Assembly: GCA_943788775.1 (NCBI GenBank)
Contig: CALSRO010000005.1
Coordinates: 804,088-868,087, forward strand
DNA: 64,000 nt
From: an uncultured Flavobacteriales bacterium
Lineage (GTDB): Bacteria; Bacteroidota; Bacteroidia; Flavobacteriales_G; Salibacteraceae
Direction of reading: 5' to 3'
The notes beneath the pieces were generated by a model. That model was not told where the DNA came from. It was given only the letters and a program-made list of their open reading frames with translations, and made no database searches. Shown here piece by piece: positions 35,091 through 43,525 of the stretch. Both the position numbers and the translations under genes were made by a program. Every line of letters begins with the position of its first letter. Within the stretch, counting starts at the first letter, position 1.

Positions 35091-36167
35091 ATGCTGGTTT
35101 GGATGATCGGATTGTCCTTCATCATGATTCAATCCATATTTCACCCTTTCAAGTCTGTTAGTCTCAGCGGAGAGGAGTGGGTGCCAGAAATAGACTCCCT
35201 ATCCATAGCCACATTCGAAAACCTGTCTTTTCAAAAACAAGTGGATCATTGGACTTCGAAGAAATTCGGATTTCGAGAAGTCATGGTTAGATTTTATAAT
35301 CAAGTGCTGTATTGGACATTTGGAGAATGCACCTATTTCATTGAAATTGGAGATGACTGCTTCCTGTTTGAAAAGGATTATCGTGATTCGGCCTGCGGTG
35401 AGAATTTAATCCCAAAAGTTGAGATTGAATTGAAGTTGGATTCATTGGAAATCCTAAGCGACTTTCTGAACGAAAGGGGTAAGAAACTAATTGTGGTTGT
35501 TGCTCCTAACAAATACCGTTACTATCCAGATAAAGTCAGTTTGAATTGCGATGATCGCGAGACGAATTATAGCCATTTCACCGCTGGTTTCAATCATTCT
35601 AAGTATGCTGTTTTCGACTGCATCGAACTGTTCCCTAAGATGACCTCTCAATATCCGTTGGTTCCAAAGTCGGGAACGCATTGGAGTTTATATGGGGCAT
35701 TTCGCACGGCACAATTAATACAGGATTCGCTAGTGAAATGGGAGTTTGCAGGTGCTCCTTTAGAAATTTCAGCCATCGAAATCGATGACACTCCAAGGCA
35801 AACAGATAAAGACCTCCATGATTTGCTGAATATCATGACCTATGCCCCAAAGGAAGAATTGGCATATCCATATACGGATTATCATAATCCTAAGAAGCCG
35901 CGCATGCTCATCGTAGGTGATAGCTTTTACGAAAGCTTTTACCGATTGAATATCCACAGTGATGTTTACGATCCAGAAAGTAAATTGCTCTATTACAATA
36001 AGAAGATGTTTGGTAGAGGACGAAATATAAGTCGCGAGTTTAATGCTGACGATCTATTTGTCGAATTGTACAATACTGATGTAGTAATGATAGTCTCAAA
36101 CGAAGGGGCTTTGAAGAATTTTGGCTGGGGGTTTTTAACAGACGCTATTCAATTATTGCATGAATAG
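35091..36167 (+). CDS. AlgX/AlgJ-like SGNH protein
   Basis: Family members O-acetylate exopolysaccharide in the periplasm, usually with an MBOAT partner. The 358-residue protein has an N-terminal membrane anchor (MLVWMIGLSFIMIQ), KLIVVVAPNKYRYYP, the KSGTHWSLYGAFR block and MLIVGDSFYESFY with the nucleophile Ser. The DxHW Asp seen in AlgX is Gly here (GTHW), so the triad is altered or uses another Asp. No MBOAT gene is in the window. The end overlaps the glycosyltransferase gene by 8 nt, suggesting a shared glycan role. Confidence 0.7.
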   Translation: MLVWMIGLSFIMIQSIFHPFKSVSLSGEEWVPEIDSLSIATFENLSFQKQVDHWTSKKFGFREVMVRFYNQVLYWTFGECTYFIEIGDDCFLFEKDYRDSACGENLIPKVEIELKLDSLEILSDFLNERGKKLIVVVAPNKYRYYPDKVSLNCDDRETNYSHFTAGFNHSKYAVFDCIELFPKMTSQYPLVPKSGTHWSLYGAFRTAQLIQDSLVKWEFAGAPLEISAIEIDDTPRQTDKDLHDLLNIMTYAPKEELAYPYTDYHNPKKPRMLIVGDSFYESFYRLNIHSDVYDPESKLLYYNKKMFGRGRNISREFNADDLFVELYNTDVVMIVSNEGALKNFGWGFLTDAIQLLHE

Positions 36168-37392
36168 ATTACTGATCATTGGACATCAATTCCCTGAACC
36201 ATTGTCATCTGCGGCCGGATGGCGGATGCTGCAAATCATTCAAATGTTACAAGAAATGAATTTCGAAATTCATTTTGCTTGTGCTGCCAAACAAGGCGAG
36301 TTTGCTTACGATCTATCAAGTAAAGGTGTTATCGTAGAGGAGGTTCAAATGAATGATTCGCGTTTTGATGACTATATCAAAGAACTCAATCCTAAGGTGG
36401 TCCTTTTTGATCGATTCATGGTAGAAGAACAGTTTGGATGGCGAGTGGAAACTCAGTGTCCAAATGCCCTGCGGATTTTGGATACAGAAGATTTACACTT
36501 TCTGAGGCAGGCGAGAGCCACAGCGGTCAAGGCTGGTCGATCGCTGTCGGAGGTAGATTTGAGATCGGAACTAGCTAAGCGCGAAATTGCTTCTATTTAT
36601 AGAAGCGATTTATCGCTCATTATTTCTTCAGCGGAGATGGATGTTTTACAGGCGTCATTCGACATCAAATCGGAGATATTGCATTATCTGCCGTTTTTAA
36701 CGGATAAGTCAATGTCCCTCAAATCACGGAATTTTGAAGAAAGAAAGCACTTCGTTTCCATTGGTAATTTTTTGCACGAACCGAACTGGGATGCTGTTCA
36801 GCAATTGAAGTATCACATCTGGCCAATGATTCGTAAAAAGCTGCCTAAAGCAGAGTTACATGTCTTTGGTGCCTACCCCAGTGAGAAGGTTTTGCAGCTG
36901 ATGGACGAGTCCAATGGATTCATCATTAAAGGTAGGGCAGAGGATGCCAGAGAAGTGATTGCTAAAGCGCGTGTGCTATTGGCTCCAATTCGTTTTGGGG
37001 CGGGATTGAAGGGTAAGCTTTTCGAAGCGATGTTGTGTGGAACACCAAGTGTAACTACCGATTTGGGAGCCGAAGGACTTCAAAACGGCTTAGCTTGGAA
37101 CGGACACGTAGCCAATGACAATGATGCATTTGCCGCTGCCGCCATTCAATTGTATTCGAACAAAGAATCCTGGGAGCATGCTCAATCCAAATCAAAAGAC
37201 CTTTTAGATCAGTTCGCCCTAGCGCAATACCATACCGATTTTAAATCCCGAATTGAAGACACAATGAATAATTTGTTGCACCATCGAAATGCCAATTTCA
37301 TTGGAGGGATGCTTCGACACCATGCACATCGCAGCACCGAGTTTATGTCCCGCTGGATTGAGGAAAAGAATCGGGTAAAGACTGGCGAGTAG
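36160..37392 (+). CDS. Glycosyltransferase, GT-B fold
   Basis: The 410-residue protein starts LLIIGHQFPEPLSSAAGWRM and has a GT4-like C-terminal half: FVSIGNFLHEPNWDAVQQL, AELHVFGAYPSEKV, LLAPIRFGAGLKGKLFEAM, CGTPSVTTDLGAEGL. The GLKGKLFEAM block carries the Glu that usually contacts the donor. The N-terminal ATG overlaps the AlgX-like gene (8 nt). The 3' end overlaps the convergent MCE lipoprotein gene by 50 nt. Donor and acceptor cannot be deduced. Confidence 0.82.
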   Translation: MNRLLIIGHQFPEPLSSAAGWRMLQIIQMLQEMNFEIHFACAAKQGEFAYDLSSKGVIVEEVQMNDSRFDDYIKELNPKVVLFDRFMVEEQFGWRVETQCPNALRILDTEDLHFLRQARATAVKAGRSLSEVDLRSELAKREIASIYRSDLSLIISSAEMDVLQASFDIKSEILHYLPFLTDKSMSLKSRNFEERKHFVSIGNFLHEPNWDAVQQLKYHIWPMIRKKLPKAELHVFGAYPSEKVLQLMDESNGFIIKGRAEDAREVIAKARVLLAPIRFGAGLKGKLFEAMLCGTPSVTTDLGAEGLQNGLAWNGHVANDNDAFAAAAIQLYSNKESWEHAQSKSKDLLDQFALAQYHTDFKSRIEDTMNNLLHHRNANFIGGMLRHHAHRSTEFMSRWIEEKNRVKTGE

Positions 37393-37891
37393 AGTCGATA
37401 TTGTTGCGAACATGCTCTAGACTGTCAACCTTGGCTTTTAATCCTTGTATTTCTCTCATCAAGGAATCGTTTTCTTCCTGCGATAAAAGCATGCTGATCT
37501 TCTCCAGTAAAGATGAAATAGTCCTCGTTTCGGATTTAGGTTGTGAGATCGCCTCGCCAAGTACCGTCTCCCCAGGTTTGAGTTTGAAGCTCGAACGACC
37601 CTTTGACATTTCGATGGCTCTATCGCCCAGTATATTGAGATGCTTGACTTTGAATGTGCTGCCTTTTGGTGGCATGGAATCTTGAAATTGTAAGTTGATC
37701 AATACCTCATAGTCATCGGTCAGATTTACTTCGCTCACAACACCCACCTGCTTGTCATTTTGCAGTACCAAGTCTCCTACTTCAACACCATCGCCATTTT
37801 CAAAGAGGACATGCAAGCGCTTGGGTTGGTCCACACAACCTATTAGTATCATCAAAGTCAATAGGCTGAAAATGATACTTAACCTAGTCAT
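37343..37891 (-). CDS. MCE/MlaD-domain lipoprotein
   Basis: The 182-residue protein has a lipoprotein signal (SLLTLMILIGC). An MCE domain at about residues 25-110 contains LHVLFENGDGVEVGDLVLQN and VGVVSEVNLTDDYEVLI. A Ser/Glu-rich helical tail follows. MCE proteins form rings or tubes that move lipids across the envelope; no MlaE/MlaF partner is adjacent. It overlaps the upstream nuclease-fold gene by 4 nt (ATGA) as the last gene of the mutL operon. Its 3' end lies antisense to the end of the glycosyltransferase. Confidence 0.75.
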   Translation of the reverse strand: MTRLSIIFSLLTLMILIGCVDQPKRLHVLFENGDGVEVGDLVLQNDKQVGVVSEVNLTDDYEVLINLQFQDSMPPKGSTFKVKHLNILGDRAIEMSKGRSSFKLKPGETVLGEAISQPKSETRTISSLLEKISMLLSQEENDSLMREIQGLKAKVDSLEHVRNNIDSTRQSLPDSFPQSSGT

Positions 37892-38988
37892 AACGCATTA
37901 AGATTAAACTCACCCACAAGCGGTCGATGATCGCTCAATCGAACATCCCTTGTTTCGAATTTCACATTGTCCAATGGATCGCTGTGCATCATAAAATCAA
38001 TACGAAGGCTAGGGTAGTAACCAATGTATGATGTCCCCATTCCGCTGCCATTTTCTGTGAAAGCATCTTGCAATTCACTGGCGATTTTTCGATAGGAATA
38101 AGAACCTGGAGTGTCGTTTAAGTCACCGCAAAATAGCACGGGGTGGGGCGATTCAGTTATAAACTGGTGAATCTGTTGAATCTGTCTGGCACGCTTCTTA
38201 TACCCACCAGCAAGTTTTCGGATGAGCATCTTTAAATCATCCCATTGCTTTTGTTGATCGTTACGTTCAATATGCTCATCAATTTCTTTCTCCAATGCGC
38301 TGAGGTGGACTGAGGCCAGATGCACGTTAACCACCCGCAATGTCTCACGTTGAACGATCATATCCGTATAGATAGCTACATTGTTGCCTGCCGTATCCAA
38401 AGGAATTAATCCTTCATCCACAATGGGATATTTGGTCAAAGTTGCGATTCCAAATTTGTGCCTACCATGATGTATTACTGCTGTGAAATGTTCGTGCAGA
38501 TTTGTAGCATCCTGCACTTTTAATAGGGTGTCGGCAGTATTCAAGACATCCTTAGCATCCGATCGGAAATATTCCTGTAGGCAAATAATATCCGCATCTT
38601 CTTTGACGAAAAAATCTAAGATGTTGTTTGGTGTTTCCTTATTGTTCGTCCAATTGTAAAGGTCAAAGAGCCGAACGTTGAAACTAATGGCCTTGATATC
38701 CCCGGATTTATCCACACCTGAACCAAAATTGACATGATTCAAGAGGTTTGGAATTGATATTGCTATGACAATAATCCCAAACAAAACGTAGTTAGGACGT
38801 ACAATCAGCCAGAACAACACAAAAACAATATTCAAAGCGAAAAGAGGGAGAAATACGAGTCCTAAGAAGGCAGGAAAAAGAAGAGTATTTGGATCAATGT
38901 AAGGAGCGAGATCACTTAAAAGTAACGCCAATGCAAGCAATAAGTTCATGGAGAGCAGTAGCAATCTCAGAAGTCTGCTTCCTCTCAT
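37888..38988 (-). CDS. Membrane-anchored endonuclease/exonuclease/phosphatase-fold protein
   Basis: The 366-residue protein has three N-terminal hydrophobic helices (to about residue 85) and an EEP domain: KAISFNVRLFDLYNW, ADIICLQEYF (metal-binding Glu), VNVHLASVHLS, VLFCGDLNDTPGSYSY and VRLSDHRPLVGEF (catalytic Asp-His). These are the family's core motifs in order. The substrate could be a nucleic acid, a phosphoinositide-like lipid or another phosphodiester; membrane anchoring makes a lipid or periplasmic substrate possible. It lies 6 nt after the rhomboid gene upstream. Confidence 0.82.
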   Translation of the reverse strand: MRGSRLLRLLLLSMNLLLALALLLSDLAPYIDPNTLLFPAFLGLVFLPLFALNIVFVLFWLIVRPNYVLFGIIVIAISIPNLLNHVNFGSGVDKSGDIKAISFNVRLFDLYNWTNNKETPNNILDFFVKEDADIICLQEYFRSDAKDVLNTADTLLKVQDATNLHEHFTAVIHHGRHKFGIATLTKYPIVDEGLIPLDTAGNNVAIYTDMIVQRETLRVVNVHLASVHLSALEKEIDEHIERNDQQKQWDDLKMLIRKLAGGYKKRARQIQQIHQFITESPHPVLFCGDLNDTPGSYSYRKIASELQDAFTENGSGMGTSYIGYYPSLRIDFMMHSDPLDNVKFETRDVRLSDHRPLVGEFNLNAL

Positions 38989-38994
38989 TTCATC

Positions 38995-39864
38995 TTATTT
39001 GTTATTGCTGGCTTTGAACAAAAACTCCTTTTCTTCCTTGGTCAAATTATCATAACCTGACTTTGAGATTTTATCCAATATGGCGTCAACACGAGCTTCC
39101 GTTTCTTTGGACTTGGGTCCAGTGCTGGTTATTGAATTCGGCCTGAAGTCATTCTCAACCTCTCTGATCGTTGGTTTCTTTTTGAAGAAATTTCCCAATC
39201 CTTTGAATAAGTTTAAGAAGCCTGCAGCAGGATCTTTACCGGCATTGAGTGTCCTGAAATAGAAGTAACCAAAAGCCGCACCACCTAGGTGTGAAAGCTT
39301 GCCACCAGTGTTCATGGATAGATCCAAGAGTGTATTCATCACAAAAAGTCCAAGCGCTACATACCTCAGTTTAACAGGGCCAATGAGAAGTAGATTCATT
39401 TGGAAGTCACCAAATCGAAAACCAGCAAAGGCCACTACAGCCATGATTCCTGCTGAGGCGCCTACCAACGGAGTGTCAACTATCATTTGTCCGCCTAAAT
39501 GTTGTAAGCTGTAAACCAACAAATAGAAAATGGCACCGGCTATTCCACCCAAAAAGTATAAGCCTATCAATCGCTCTCGCCCCATGAAATCATGTACGAT
39601 TCTTCCGAAATAATAGAAGATCAGCATATTCCAAAACAAATGCCCTATACTTCCGTGCATAAACATGTAAGTGAATGCCGACCATGGACTGGTAATGAAA
39701 GAGGGTAGGTAGGAGTGCATGGCAAACCATCGCAACAGCCCCGTATTAAAACCCGGAAAGATATTCGCGAATAAATTCTGAAACACGAAAACTCCAGCGC
39801 AAACTATGATGATCTGCCCGATGAAGTTGTTACCTCTAAAAATGTTCTTTAAATCGTCTAGCAT
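38995..39864 (-). CDS. Rhomboid-family intramembrane serine protease, second of a pair
   Basis: The 289-residue protein has six predicted helices, MHGSIGHLFWNMLIFYYFG, GASAGIMAVVAF with the nucleophile Ser in GxS, and LSHLGGAAFGYFY with the catalytic His. A cytosolic C-terminal tail from about residue 205 is basic and ends TKEEKEFLFKASNN. Substrates of bacterial rhomboids are mostly unknown. It lies 32 nt downstream of the other rhomboid gene in the mutL operon. Confidence 0.88.
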   Translation of the reverse strand: MLDDLKNIFRGNNFIGQIIIVCAGVFVFQNLFANIFPGFNTGLLRWFAMHSYLPSFITSPWSAFTYMFMHGSIGHLFWNMLIFYYFGRIVHDFMGRERLIGLYFLGGIAGAIFYLLVYSLQHLGGQMIVDTPLVGASAGIMAVVAFAGFRFGDFQMNLLLIGPVKLRYVALGLFVMNTLLDLSMNTGGKLSHLGGAAFGYFYFRTLNAGKDPAAGFLNLFKGLGNFFKKKPTIREVENDFRPNSITSTGPKSKETEARVDAILDKISKSGYDNLTKEEKEFLFKASNNK

Positions 39865-39896
39865 TCTAATTCAAAGTAAGTGTCTTGTTGCCAATA

Positions 39897-40757
39897 TCAA
39901 CGCCAGCGGAACCCAGATTGTTGCCAAATTTTGATAAGTATGAACCCAAATAACATTCCTCCCAAATGCGCAAAGTGCGCTACATTATCTCCAGGATTGT
40001 TCTGAAATGCAGAATAGAGCTCAATCAATCCGTAACCAGCCACAAAGTACTTGGCCTTGATAGGGATGGGAATGAACATCATGTAAAGACTCACATTAGG
40101 AAACATCATTCCGAATGCGAGTAGAATTCCAAATAAAGATCCTGATGCACCAACCACATTAGGCCCGTCAACTATGCTGGCTCTGTATTCACTCAAAAAT
40201 GATGTAGCCTCTCGCAACAAGCTTTGGTCATTTGGATTGATTTGTAGTTGTGGAAGGGTGAAGTCCACAAAGTGTTGAGCCTGTGGCAACAAGTCGGGAT
40301 GTAAGTATTGTCCCCAAACATGATTTTCTACAAAACCCACCATGTCCACCACGTTCGGATATTCAATCATGGCTTGCATTTGTGTGGCAAGTGGATATAA
40401 ATCCCAACCGATGATGGCATAGTGCAATATCGCTGCGCCAAAGCCAGTGATCAGATAGTAAATTAAAAATCGTTTGCTGCCCCAAACGCTCTCTATCGTG
40501 CTGCCAAACATCCATACGGCAAACATGTTGAAGACCAAGTGTGTGATGTCATACTGGCTGTGCATGAACATATATGTTATGAACTGAAAAGGATAAAATA
40601 GGTCGCTTTGGAAGTAGTGTAATCCAAAAAGTTCCCAAAAATTCATCCCGAAGGCCTGCATGAACGAAAACGATGCTAAGTACATCAATACATTCAAAAT
40701 CAGTAAGTTCTTCACCACTGGAGGCATAGAGCTCCAGCCTTGTCCACCCATCATCAT
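39897..40757 (-). CDS. Rhomboid-family intramembrane serine protease, first of a pair
   Basis: The 286-residue membrane protein contains MFMHSQYDITHLVFNMFAVW, GASGSLFGILLAFG (nucleophile Ser) and FAHLGGMLFGFIL (catalytic His). A soluble loop of about 70 residues is inserted between helices 3 and 4 (PNVVDMVGFVENHVWGQYL onward), which the second rhomboid lacks. The ATG overlaps the mutL stop by 4 nt. Paired rhomboids behind mutL are frequent in Bacteroidota. Confidence 0.88.
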   Translation of the reverse strand: MMMGGQGWSSMPPVVKNLLILNVLMYLASFSFMQAFGMNFWELFGLHYFQSDLFYPFQFITYMFMHSQYDITHLVFNMFAVWMFGSTIESVWGSKRFLIYYLITGFGAAILHYAIIGWDLYPLATQMQAMIEYPNVVDMVGFVENHVWGQYLHPDLLPQAQHFVDFTLPQLQINPNDQSLLREATSFLSEYRASIVDGPNVVGASGSLFGILLAFGMMFPNVSLYMMFIPIPIKAKYFVAGYGLIELYSAFQNNPGDNVAHFAHLGGMLFGFILIKIWQQSGFRWR

Positions 40758-42580
40758 GCGCTAAATAGTTTGTCGATCATTCCTGAATTCATCAAAACGA
40801 ACGTTGGTTTTCCCGTCAAATCGAATTGTGGCTGCTTGCAACGCATCAATTGACGGTAGAGCTCTAGCATTTCTTGTGCCTTGAGTTCAACACCTGACCT
40901 GATGGCAGTATGTTGTGCCATCAATTTGATTACTTGTTGCTGTAATTTAACTGCGCTATCGGGTTTGTTTGTTCTCAAATCATCAATGAATCCCGCAATG
41001 GTTTCCTCAATATTCAACTGCAAACAAGCGGATGGAATTCCTCGAACAATGTAGCTGGTTGCTCCAAAGTGTTCTATTTCAAAACCTATTTGAGACAAGG
41101 GCTCAATGGCTGATTTTAATAATTCCGCATCTTGCGGTGTCAGCTCAATCGTCACCGGAAATAGTTGTTGTTGAATGCTTTGTTTTTCAGCCATTAAGCT
41201 TTCCTCAAACTCTTCAAAAAGGACCCGTGCATGTGCGCGATATTGATGAAGTAAGAATATTCCTTCAGTGCTTTGAACTAGTATGTAACGATTGCCAATT
41301 TGTCTGACAATCACCTGGTCATCTTCGCTGCCTAGCTCCAATGTTTGTTCTTCTTGTTCCGGTCGCACCAGCGATTCATCCATTCCCGTGTACAGCGCCT
41401 CCCAGCCCTCCGTCATTGGTTTTTGAAATCGCGTACCACGCTCCCAGTCTTGGTTTCGGGGTTTTTCGTTGTTTTCAAATGGGTTGTAATTGGTATTCAC
41501 CATGATTCCCGGTTGTTCGAACTTCTGACCCGCTTTGGGTGGAAGAATGTCGAAGGCCTGTTCGCGCTCAAAGTCAATGGATGGTGAAACGTGATACTGT
41601 CCAATAGATCTTTTCACAGTGCTTCTTAAAATCGCGTAAACAGCACGTTCATCCTCAAACTTGATTTCCGTTTTTGTAGGGTGAATATTTACATCAATGG
41701 TTCCAGGTTCCACATCAAAATAGATGAAATAGGAGGGGTGGTGTCCATGAGGTACCAATCCTTCAAATGCTTTTTGAATGGCCGAATGGAAATAGGAGCT
41801 TTTGAAATAGCGCCCATTCACAAAGAGAAACTGCTCGCCACGACTTTTCTTGGCTGCATCGGGTTTTCCTATAAAGCCTGCGAGTTTTACTAGGTCTGTT
41901 TCTTCTTCCAGTGGCACCAACTTTTCGTTGTATGATTTTCCTAAGATTCCTATGATGCGCTGGCGAAGTTTCGATGGTTGCAGATGGAATAGCTGTTGAC
42001 CGTTGTGGTACAACTTGAATTCCAAGTATGGATTCACCAATGCCACTCGCTGGAATTCGTCAATGATGTGGCGCATTTCGACCGCATCGCTTTTTAAAAA
42101 CTTCCTGCGGGCTGGAACGTTGAAGAATAGATTCTTCACGCTAATCGTAGTGCCCACCTCCATGGCGCAATGGTCCTGGTGTTTGACCTTTGAGCCCTCT
42201 ACTAAAATGGTCGTTCCCACCTCACGATCTACCGACCTAGTTTTTAATTCCATTTGCGCGACAGCAGCAATACTGGCCATTGCCTCGCCTCTAAATCCCA
42301 TGGTCTTGATTCGGAAAAGGTCATTGGCATCGGAAATTTTTGAGGTGGCATGACGCTCTAAACTCATGCGCGCATCCGATTCGGACATTCCCTTGCCATT
42401 GTCCACGCATTGAATCAAGGCTTTTCCACTATCTTTGATGATCAACTGTATGGCAGTGGCCCCAGCATCTACGCTGTTTTCCAATAGCTCTTTCACCACC
42501 GAGGCTGGACGCTGAATTACCTCTCCTGCAGCAATTTGATTAGCGATTGAATCTGGAAGGAGTTTTATAATATCTGACAT
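40754..42580 (-). CDS. mutL: DNA mismatch repair protein MutL
   Basis: The 608-residue protein has the GHKL ATPase domain with NSVDAGAT, DNGKGM and GFRGEAMASIA, a transducer domain with QFLFVNGRYF and VNIHPTKTEI, and a C-terminal dimerisation domain. The start is ATG at 42580 (MSDIIKLLPDSIANQIAAGE); an upstream ATG at 42616 adds 12 unrelated residues. The endonuclease motif DQHA(x)2E is replaced by HQYRAHARVLFE and the CPHGRP motif by FDLTGKP, so this MutL probably lacks nuclease activity. The promoter is unusually close to the start. Confidence 0.93.
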   Translation of the reverse strand: MSDIIKLLPDSIANQIAAGEVIQRPASVVKELLENSVDAGATAIQLIIKDSGKALIQCVDNGKGMSESDARMSLERHATSKISDANDLFRIKTMGFRGEAMASIAAVAQMELKTRSVDREVGTTILVEGSKVKHQDHCAMEVGTTISVKNLFFNVPARRKFLKSDAVEMRHIIDEFQRVALVNPYLEFKLYHNGQQLFHLQPSKLRQRIIGILGKSYNEKLVPLEEETDLVKLAGFIGKPDAAKKSRGEQFLFVNGRYFKSSYFHSAIQKAFEGLVPHGHHPSYFIYFDVEPGTIDVNIHPTKTEIKFEDERAVYAILRSTVKRSIGQYHVSPSIDFEREQAFDILPPKAGQKFEQPGIMVNTNYNPFENNEKPRNQDWERGTRFQKPMTEGWEALYTGMDESLVRPEQEEQTLELGSEDDQVIVRQIGNRYILVQSTEGIFLLHQYRAHARVLFEEFEESLMAEKQSIQQQLFPVTIELTPQDAELLKSAIEPLSQIGFEIEHFGATSYIVRGIPSACLQLNIEETIAGFIDDLRTNKPDSAVKLQQQVIKLMAQHTAIRSGVELKAQEMLELYRQLMRCKQPQFDLTGKPTFVLMNSGMIDKLFSA

Positions 42581-42586
42581 GCCCTG

Positions 42587-42616
42587 CAAAGGTGGTATTG
42601 CAGTTGGAATGGTCAA
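42587..42616 (-). promoter_or_regulatory. mutL promoter
   Basis: On the minus strand TTG (42616-42614), a 19-nt spacer, then CACCTTTG (42594-42587), 7/8 match to TAnnTTTG. Six nt later comes the mutL ATG, implying a leaderless message for the five-gene operon. Confidence 0.5.
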
Positions 42617-42679
42617 GGGAAATTAGAATCGATTTTGTCTGCTTATGATATTTTAGTTTCTAGCTACTTTTCCGCTCAG

Positions 42680-43471
42680 ATGAATCTCAAGCATTTCATA
42701 GCTGTTTTAGCTGTCCTTTGGGCAATGTCGGTCATGGCCCAACCTTCAAATTTGATTTTCAAGTTAGAAGGAACTGTTACGGATGTGGAGGTGAATGATT
42801 CCTTGATCGCTTGTCCAGTGTATTTGATTGACTTGGAATCTTTCGACACTTTACTTACCCATACGGATTCAAACGGATTTTACCAATTTGAAGTAAACGA
42901 GGATGGTGATAGACTTGTTTTGCCGGAGAGAGATTACTTAATCCGCATTTGTGATTATCAATATCGAAACGAAGGAAGATGCGGCTATCACGCAGCCCAA
43001 GGTTACGAAAGCACCAGGGGAATCACCGAATCAACTCGATTCGTTAAGGACTTTGCTTTAGCAAGTTTCAACTGTTGCTATGAGGTTCCATTTCCTTGGC
43101 TTCTTTGGGGTGAGAGTGTATCTGTGCTTGTCAACGAAAACCATAATGGTATTGACTCGCTGAATTTTGTCTTTCAAACGCTGGAAGAAAATCCAACCAT
43201 AATAATAGAAGTTTCGAGCCACTGTTATAAGGAGCTATCGGCAGAAAAGAATCGCATTTGTGGTGAACAAAGGGCGGATGCAGTAGTGGATTACTTAGTT
43301 TCGAAAGGAGTGGATATGGAACGTTTGATACCTGTTTCTTATGGCGATACTCGCCCCAAATTTTCCATGGATCAACTCAAGGTGATGAGTTCAGAAGAGC
43401 GAATACATGCCGAATACAGAAACAATAGAGTAGTGTTTTCGGTGCTTTCCTATGATTTTGTACCAAAGTAA
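42680..43471 (+). CDS. Secreted protein with OmpA-like C-terminal domain
   Basis: The 263-residue protein has a signal peptide (NLKHFIAVLAVLWAMSVMAQ). A carboxypeptidase-regulatory-like beta domain follows at about residues 25-85 (FKLEGTVTDVEVND, THTDSNGFYQFEV). The C-terminal OmpA-like domain contains GIDSLNFVFQTLEENPTIIIEVSSHCY, EQRADAVVDYLVSKGV and RLIPVSYGDTRP. The motif GHTD reads SSHCY here, so peptidoglycan contacts may be altered. Several Cys residues (CGYH, NCCYE) are unusual for this family. The ATG at 42680 is chosen over 42635 because it begins the signal. Confidence 0.78.
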   Translation: MNLKHFIAVLAVLWAMSVMAQPSNLIFKLEGTVTDVEVNDSLIACPVYLIDLESFDTLLTHTDSNGFYQFEVNEDGDRLVLPERDYLIRICDYQYRNEGRCGYHAAQGYESTRGITESTRFVKDFALASFNCCYEVPFPWLLWGESVSVLVNENHNGIDSLNFVFQTLEENPTIIIEVSSHCYKELSAEKNRICGEQRADAVVDYLVSKGVDMERLIPVSYGDTRPKFSMDQLKVMSSEERIHAEYRNNRVVFSVLSYDFVPK

Positions 43472-43525
43472 GTTGATGAAAACACACTCAGCCATTATGC
43501 CTAATCTTGCCGTAGAATTCCTTCC

